64,000 nt of DNA, taken from positions 379,645 to 443,644 of the forward strand of contig NZ_KB893643.1 in assembly GCF_000374125.1 (NCBI RefSeq), read 5' to 3'. A program made the translations under genes and the position numbers. This document shows, in pieces, positions 60,537 through 64,000 of this stretch (its first letter is position 1; each line of letters starts with the position of its first letter). Below the pieces are notes generated by a model. That model made no database searches, was not told where the DNA came from, and saw only the letters and a program-made list of their open reading frames with translations. The DNA comes from Niabella aurantiaca DSM 17617. GTDB lineage: Bacteria > Bacteroidota > Bacteroidia > Chitinophagales > Chitinophagaceae.

Positions 60537-61096
60537 GCTGTTCCCTGTTTTTTGCCGTTCGCTTCTTTTTGCAGGATCAATGCAAAAACAGCATAGTTAA
60601 TAATATCGTTATAGTTTGCGTCGATTCCCTCACTGATCAGTGTTTTATAATCATTATCGAGAATCTGACGAATGCGCTGCAGCTTCATCAGGATAAGGTC
60701 TACAAAACTTTCCTGGCTCATCGCCCTCCAGGCTTCGCCATAATCATGGTTCTTATCCCGCATCAGTTTTTGGGCCGCCCCGGTGTATTGGTCGTAATAG
60801 GTCCTTACAGTGTCTTCCGGCAGGTCTGCCGGTGCCTCCTTTGACAGATCGAGTTGTATCAACCCGATCACCCCGTAGTTAATAATACCCCTGAACTCGC
60901 CGGCAATATCATCGGCCACCTTTTGCTGTTTCAGATCCTGTATCGTACGTATCCGCTGGGCCTTAATGTAGATCTGGTCCACGATCGAGATGGTCCGGAG
61001 CACTCTCCAGGCGGTACCATAATCTTTGTTCTTCTTCAAAAACACATCTTTGCATTCGTGAATCACCGCTTCGTATTGTTCATTTGTCTTATCCAT
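60533..61096 (-). CDS. DUF1599 domain-containing protein
   Basis: A 187-residue protein with two repeats of a DUF1599 unit, each with a K-x-x-D-Y-G-x-A-W-R pattern: KKNKDYGTAWRVLR near residues 20-33 and RDKNHDYGEAWRAMS near 110-124, each followed by a helix with KxxRI. The fold and motif suggest an all-alpha NTP-pyrophosphohydrolase-like metal-binding protein, but activity is unproven. The start MDKTNEQYEAV at 61096 is preferred over one five codons upstream. It is divergent from folP by 79 bases and overlaps the BT_3928-type gene by four. Confidence 0.9.
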   Translation of the reverse strand: MDKTNEQYEAVIHECKDVFLKKNKDYGTAWRVLRTISIVDQIYIKAQRIRTIQDLKQQKVADDIAGEFRGIINYGVIGLIQLDLSKEAPADLPEDTVRTYYDQYTGAAQKLMRDKNHDYGEAWRAMSQESFVDLILMKLQRIRQILDNDYKTLISEGIDANYNDIINYAVFALILQKEANGKKQGTA

Positions 61097-61109
61097 AACA
61101 GTGCCTGTC

Positions 61110-61133
61110 AAACTTTAAACATGAAACCTGCAA
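61110..61133. repeat. Degenerate AAACTTTAAACATGAAAC word
   Basis: AAACTTTAAACATGAAACC at the 5' flank of the DUF1599 gene belongs to the same word family as ACATTAAACTTTGAACC at 59367-59383 and the GAACCT words near 39400 and 42340. It lies in the short divergent region before folP. Confidence 0.4.
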
Positions 61134-61141
61134 CAAGGTAT

Positions 61142-61149
61142 TATCTTTA
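61142..61149 (+). promoter_or_regulatory. Candidate -7 box of folP
   Basis: TATCTTTA, 26 bases before the ATG at 61176. Same form as the citrate synthase and Nif3 candidates. Confidence 0.4.
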
Positions 61150-61175
61150 CGCCCAAAAATAACAAACAAATCGGG

Positions 61176-62003
61176 ATGTTTACGCTTAATTGCCGGGGAA
61201 AGTTGCTTCCGCTCCAAAAGCCGGTTGTCATGGGCATTTTAAATCTGACCAGCGATTCATTTTATGCCGCCAGCCGTCACCAGGCCATCGATCCATTGCT
61301 TGCGGCCGCAGAACAGATGCTAGCGGCAGGCGCGTCGATACTGGACATCGGCGGGCAAAGCACCAGGCCCGGAAGTACCCTGCTGCCGGCAGAACAGGAA
61401 GCCGCCGTTGTTGTACCAGCCATTACCGCCCTGCATGAACGATTTCCGGAAGCGATCATCTCTGTAGATACTTTTTACAGTGCCGTTGCCAAAGACGCCG
61501 TTTGCGCGGGCGCTTCCGTTGTAAACGATATCAGTGCCGGGGTGATCGATCCGGCCATGTTCTCCACCGTTGCCGCCCTTAATGTTCCCTATGTACTGAT
61601 GCATATGCAGGGCCGGCCGGATACCATGCAGCAACACCCGCATTATGCAGATGTGACCCTGGAAGTCCTGGACTTTTTTATTGAAAAAACAGCCGCTTTA
61701 AAAAAGGCAGGGGTGCGGGACATTATCATCGACCCCGGCTTCGGGTTCGGGAAAACCAGTGTACATAACTTTATCCTTCTGAAAAACCTGCAGCAATTCT
61801 CGATCCTGGGCTGCCCCCTGTTGCTGGGTGTAAGCCGTAAGGGAAGCATTTACCGGGCGCTGGGAACTACTGCAGAGGGTGCGCTGAACGGCACTACGGT
61901 GCTGCATACGATCGGCCTGATGAATGGAGCGAACATCCTGCGGGCACACGATGTAAAGGAAGCAATGGAGGCCATCCTTCTCATTGAGCAGTGCCGGCAA
62001 TAA
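61176..62003 (+). CDS. folP: Dihydropteroate synthase
   Basis: A 275-residue DHPS that joins p-aminobenzoate to dihydropterin pyrophosphate in folate synthesis, the sulfonamide target. Motifs: VVMGILNLTSDSFY near 18-31 (Asn for metal), DIGGQSTRPGS near 58-68 (pABA loop), VVNDISAG near 107-114, IDPGFGFGKT near 183-192 and a C-terminal LRAHDVKEAMEAI with the pterin-phosphate binding region. Length is standard. It faces DUF1599 and BT_3928-type genes divergently. Confidence 0.96.
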   Translation: MFTLNCRGKLLPLQKPVVMGILNLTSDSFYAASRHQAIDPLLAAAEQMLAAGASILDIGGQSTRPGSTLLPAEQEAAVVVPAITALHERFPEAIISVDTFYSAVAKDAVCAGASVVNDISAGVIDPAMFSTVAALNVPYVLMHMQGRPDTMQQHPHYADVTLEVLDFFIEKTAALKKAGVRDIIIDPGFGFGKTSVHNFILLKNLQQFSILGCPLLLGVSRKGSIYRALGTTAEGALNGTTVLHTIGLMNGANILRAHDVKEAMEAILLIEQCRQ

Positions 62004-62159
62004 GCTGCTGTATCCCTGCCGGCATAACCGGTTCCGGCTATGTTCCGTTTCCTGTCACAAAGTCTGCCTGGAAACGCATTCCCTGCTTCTCTTCTCATCT
62101 TTTGCAAACACCCGTCACAAAGCTTTTATACGGTCCGTTTTATTTTGCAGCATCCGGGA

Positions 62160-62459
62160 TCAAACAGCCGATTCAAGAATCCCCGTAAGCTGCGCAGCAG
62201 GTATCACGCCGCTTTGCCGCCATACGACCTGCCCGCCTTTGAACAATATAAGAGTGGGCACACTCTGTACCTGATAAAAGGATGCCGCCTGCGGGCTTTC
62301 ATCGATATCTATTTTAATGATCGTTGCTTTTTCGCCGATCTTTGATTTTACTTCTTCCAGGATCGGTTTCATCATCTTACACGGTCCGCACCAGGTAGCC
62401 GTAAAATCGACCAGCACCGGTTTTTCGCCATTGATCAATGTCTGAAAAGTAGCTGCCAT
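62160..62459 (-). CDS. trxA: Thioredoxin
   Basis: A 99-residue thioredoxin with active site ATWCGPCKMMKPIL (Cys24, Cys27) and the cis-proline VQSVPTLILFKGG. Slightly short but complete fold; cytosolic (no signal). It reduces protein disulfides with thioredoxin reductase. A perfect -7 box TACTTTTG (62473-62480 minus) with TTTG 23 bases further up predicts a very short leader of about 7 bases. Confidence 0.94.
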   Translation of the reverse strand: MAATFQTLINGEKPVLVDFTATWCGPCKMMKPILEEVKSKIGEKATIIKIDIDESPQAASFYQVQSVPTLILFKGGQVVWRQSGVIPAAQLTGILESAV

Positions 62460-62472
62460 CTTATTGTTTTTA

Positions 62473-62480
62473 CAAAAGTA
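62473..62480 (-). promoter_or_regulatory. -7 box of trxA
   Basis: Minus-strand TACTTTTG, perfect TAnnTTTG match, with a TTTG 23 bases upstream that overlaps the terminator region of the next gene. Predicted leader about 7 bases. Confidence 0.5.
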
Positions 62481-62508
62481 TCAACAATCACACCATTCTT
62501 AATCAAAA

Positions 62509-62534
62509 TGGCCATCCCGTTTTAAGGATGGCCA
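62509..62534 (-). terminator. Terminator hairpin between FKBP and trxA
   Basis: Perfect nine-base-pair stem TGGCCATCC / GGATGGCCA with eight-base loop, followed on the minus strand by ATTTTGATT. It lies 27 bases past the FKBP stop. Confidence 0.65.
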
Positions 62535-62561
62535 CTCATAAATCCATATTGGATATCACGT

Positions 62562-63581
62562 CTATTTTTTACCGCCTGCTTTTGCAGTGTCTGCCTTAGG
62601 TGCTTCCTGCGGAAGTACCATGGGAGCCTGCTGCTGCGGAGGAGCATCTCCCACATGCGTGATCTCTACCTCAAAATACAAAGCATCGTATGCTTTGAAC
62701 GGAGCTCCCGGAGGCACACCCTGGGTGTAGGCCAGGAAGCCGGGGATATAAACCACGCCTTTACCGCCTTCTTTGAATTGTTTTAAACCGTCTTCAAAAC
62801 CGGGGATGGCACCGCCGGAACCTACCTGGGCGGTCATCGTATTGGCATCAAATGCCTTATCCCCTTCTACCGTTTTACCGGAATATTTCAGGGTCACGTA
62901 TTTACCATCGGTCACCTGGGCACCGGTGCCCGGGTTGTCTACTTTCACAAACGTGCCCAGGGGCGATTTTACGGCAGTGATATTCTTCTTTTTCAGGTAG
63001 GCTTCCATATCCTTGATCTGCTTGTCTTTTCCACCGGCCTTTTCAAACGCATCTACGATCGCTTTTTGTTTGGCCTCTTCTCTTTTCTGGTAAGCTTCTC
63101 CCTCTTTTTGATAGTCCATCTGTGCCAGGCTGTCGCTTTTAAACACCTCCAGTACTTTAAATGTAAACAGAATCTTATCTCCTTTCTTAAAGAAGGCCGG
63201 CAGCTGTGCTTCCTGCGCAACTCCTTTTTTCAGCAGGGAATCAACAAACATCACCACCACAGCGCTATCGCCTTTTTTCAGGAATTTATAGATTTCATCG
63301 GGTGCGTAAATCGGCTGCCCGGGCATTGGTTTAAGATCCTGTACCTTGGTAAAAAAGGGCATTTCCCCATAGGTCTGCCCCAGGAGGGTATCTTTTGATC
63401 CCACAAGACGGAGCGATTGATTCATTTTCAGAACATCCCCCACCTTGGTAGAATCCTTACTTCCTCCCTCATAGATTTTATACTTAAGACCACTGGAAGT
63501 TGTCTTGTAATCCGCATTCTTACACGCTGTAAAAGCGGTTGCCGCAAACAGCAACAACCCCATTGTTTTTAAATGTTTCAT
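62562..63581 (-). CDS. FKBP-type peptidyl-prolyl isomerase lipoprotein (two FKBP-like modules)
   Basis: A 339-residue envelope protein with lipobox FTAC at residues 17-20, followed by an N-terminal FKBP-like half (SGLKYKIYEGGSKDSTKVGD near 30-50, diverged) and a canonical FKBP domain (about 225-315: VTLKYSGKTVEGDKAFD, GSGGAIPGFEDGLKQFKEGG, KGVVYIPGFLAYTQGVPPG) with aromatic and Asp pocket residues in place. It ends in a Pro/Gln/Lys-rich tail. It catalyses proline isomerisation and chaperones outer-membrane or periplasmic proteins. The next gene upstream, cut by the window edge, is a paralogue. Confidence 0.92.
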   Translation of the reverse strand: MKHLKTMGLLLFAATAFTACKNADYKTTSSGLKYKIYEGGSKDSTKVGDVLKMNQSLRLVGSKDTLLGQTYGEMPFFTKVQDLKPMPGQPIYAPDEIYKFLKKGDSAVVVMFVDSLLKKGVAQEAQLPAFFKKGDKILFTFKVLEVFKSDSLAQMDYQKEGEAYQKREEAKQKAIVDAFEKAGGKDKQIKDMEAYLKKKNITAVKSPLGTFVKVDNPGTGAQVTDGKYVTLKYSGKTVEGDKAFDANTMTAQVGSGGAIPGFEDGLKQFKEGGKGVVYIPGFLAYTQGVPPGAPFKAYDALYFEVEITHVGDAPPQQQAPMVLPQEAPKADTAKAGGKK

Positions 63582-63697
63582 TTTTTGTTTTTGTGTTATT
63601 TTTTATTCAGATGTTGATTCGTTTGTAACCAGAGCCGTTGCACTAAAATGGCCGCCTCTAACAGAAGACAGCCAGTTTAAACAGTCTTTATATTTTG

Positions 63698-64000
63698 CTA
63701 TTTTTTATTTCCTTTCTTTGCAGGTGGTGGCGGCACCGATATTTGCGGCGCCGGCATGCTATCGCTTACATTGGCTATTTCAATCTCAAAATACAGGGGT
63801 TCGTATTCTTTAAACGGAGAACCCGGAGGAGGCGTTTTGCCGTAAGCAAGAAAGCCGGGAATATACACCACTCCTTTACCGCCTTGTTTAAATTGCCTTA
63901 AGCCATCCTCAAATCCACGAATTGCACCACCAACACCGATCTGGGTCGTAAAGGAATTCGGGCCTTCAAAAGTGCTGTCGTTCAACACTTTTTTACCGGT
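63698..64000 (-). CDS. FKBP-type peptidyl-prolyl isomerase, C-terminal part (cut by window edge)
   Basis: The last 100 residues of a gene whose 5' part lies beyond the window. It shows the FKBP core GKKVLNDSTFEGP, IGVGGAIRGFEDGLRQFKQGG, KGVVYIPGFLAYGKTPPPGSP and PLYFEIEI, all close to its neighbour at 62562-63581, and a short PPPPAKKGNKK tail. It is evidently a tandem paralogue; 116 bases separate the two, with an AT-rich leader. Signal peptide and number of domains cannot be seen. Confidence 0.9.
   Translation of the reverse strand, partial: TGKKVLNDSTFEGPNSFTTQIGVGGAIRGFEDGLRQFKQGGKGVVYIPGFLAYGKTPPPGSPFKEYEPLYFEIEIANVSDSMPAPQISVPPPPAKKGNKK

Overview
The window looks like a chromosomal segment of a Bacteroidota member, most probably family Chitinophagaceae (Niabella-like; inferred from gene content and style, not from a marker-gene comparison). 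Supporting signs are the mosaic of families typical of that phylum (BT_3928-type DoxX protein, DUF1599, MG2/Plug surface proteins, DUF3857-transglutaminase proteins, the Nif3 and zinc-ribbon pair), AT-rich starts without clear Shine-Dalgarno sites, and many -7 boxes of the Bacteroidota form TAnnTTTG just upstream of starts. It is mostly core and ordinary accessory chromosome. I saw no intact mobile element, prophage, CRISPR array, restriction system or named defence locus.

Layout. 0-7.5 kb (minus strand): a VirJ/AcvB-like hydrolase cut by the window edge directly after mprF (aminoacyl-phosphatidylglycerol synthase), two small secreted lysine-rich proteins, a hybrid histidine kinase with HPt domain, a small membrane protein and a LytTR response regulator. 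7.6-10 kb (plus): a secreted protein joining a sugar-isomerase-type TIM barrel to a DUF218 (SanA/YdcF) domain, then tRNA-Ala(GGC) with its terminator. 10-16 kb (minus): an envelope-stress style trio (YtxH, holin-like, basic protein), a mitochondrial-type citrate synthase, LptF/G permease, a tgt whose usual zinc cysteines are absent, and a frameshifted pseudogene. 16-23.6 kb (plus): glycosyltransferase, serpin lipoprotein, pheT, coiled-coil protein, zapA and a Tat-exported Gfo/Idh oxidoreductase. 23.9-30.2 kb (minus): MgtC, ParC, a truncated DUF4260, DUF1835 and grpE-dnaJ.

30.3-45.7 kb (mostly plus): two tandem secreted MG2/TonB-plug proteins without a barrel, Nif3 with its zinc-ribbon partner, recN, a phosphopantetheinyl transferase (minus), dcd, a lipoylated E2 acyltransferase, and a GH16 plus GH29 pair. 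45.9-53 kb (minus): an SDR, an AraC regulator, two VOC proteins and a 1251-residue TPR/DUF3857/transglutaminase protein. 53.5-56.4 kb (plus): a small alpha/beta hydrolase and a large 2OG-Fe(II) oxygenase, followed by about 0.9 kb of decayed sequence. 57-64 kb: a secreted DUF3472-like protein, an orphan DppB-type permease, BT_3928 and DUF1599 proteins facing folP, thioredoxin, and two FKBP-type isomerases, the last cut by the window edge.

The most interesting items are the MprF/VirJ-like pair, the barrel-less MG2/Plug tandem, the TIM-barrel/DUF218 fusion, the zinc-site-less Tgt, an operator-like inverted repeat before the SDR whose half-site recurs in a palindrome-rich intergenic region 2 kb away, a sigma-54-like site before grpE, and a recurring vocabulary of degenerate intergenic repeats. 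Start codons were adjusted using promoters, signal peptides and domain limits; all assignments come from reading the sequence without database searches.
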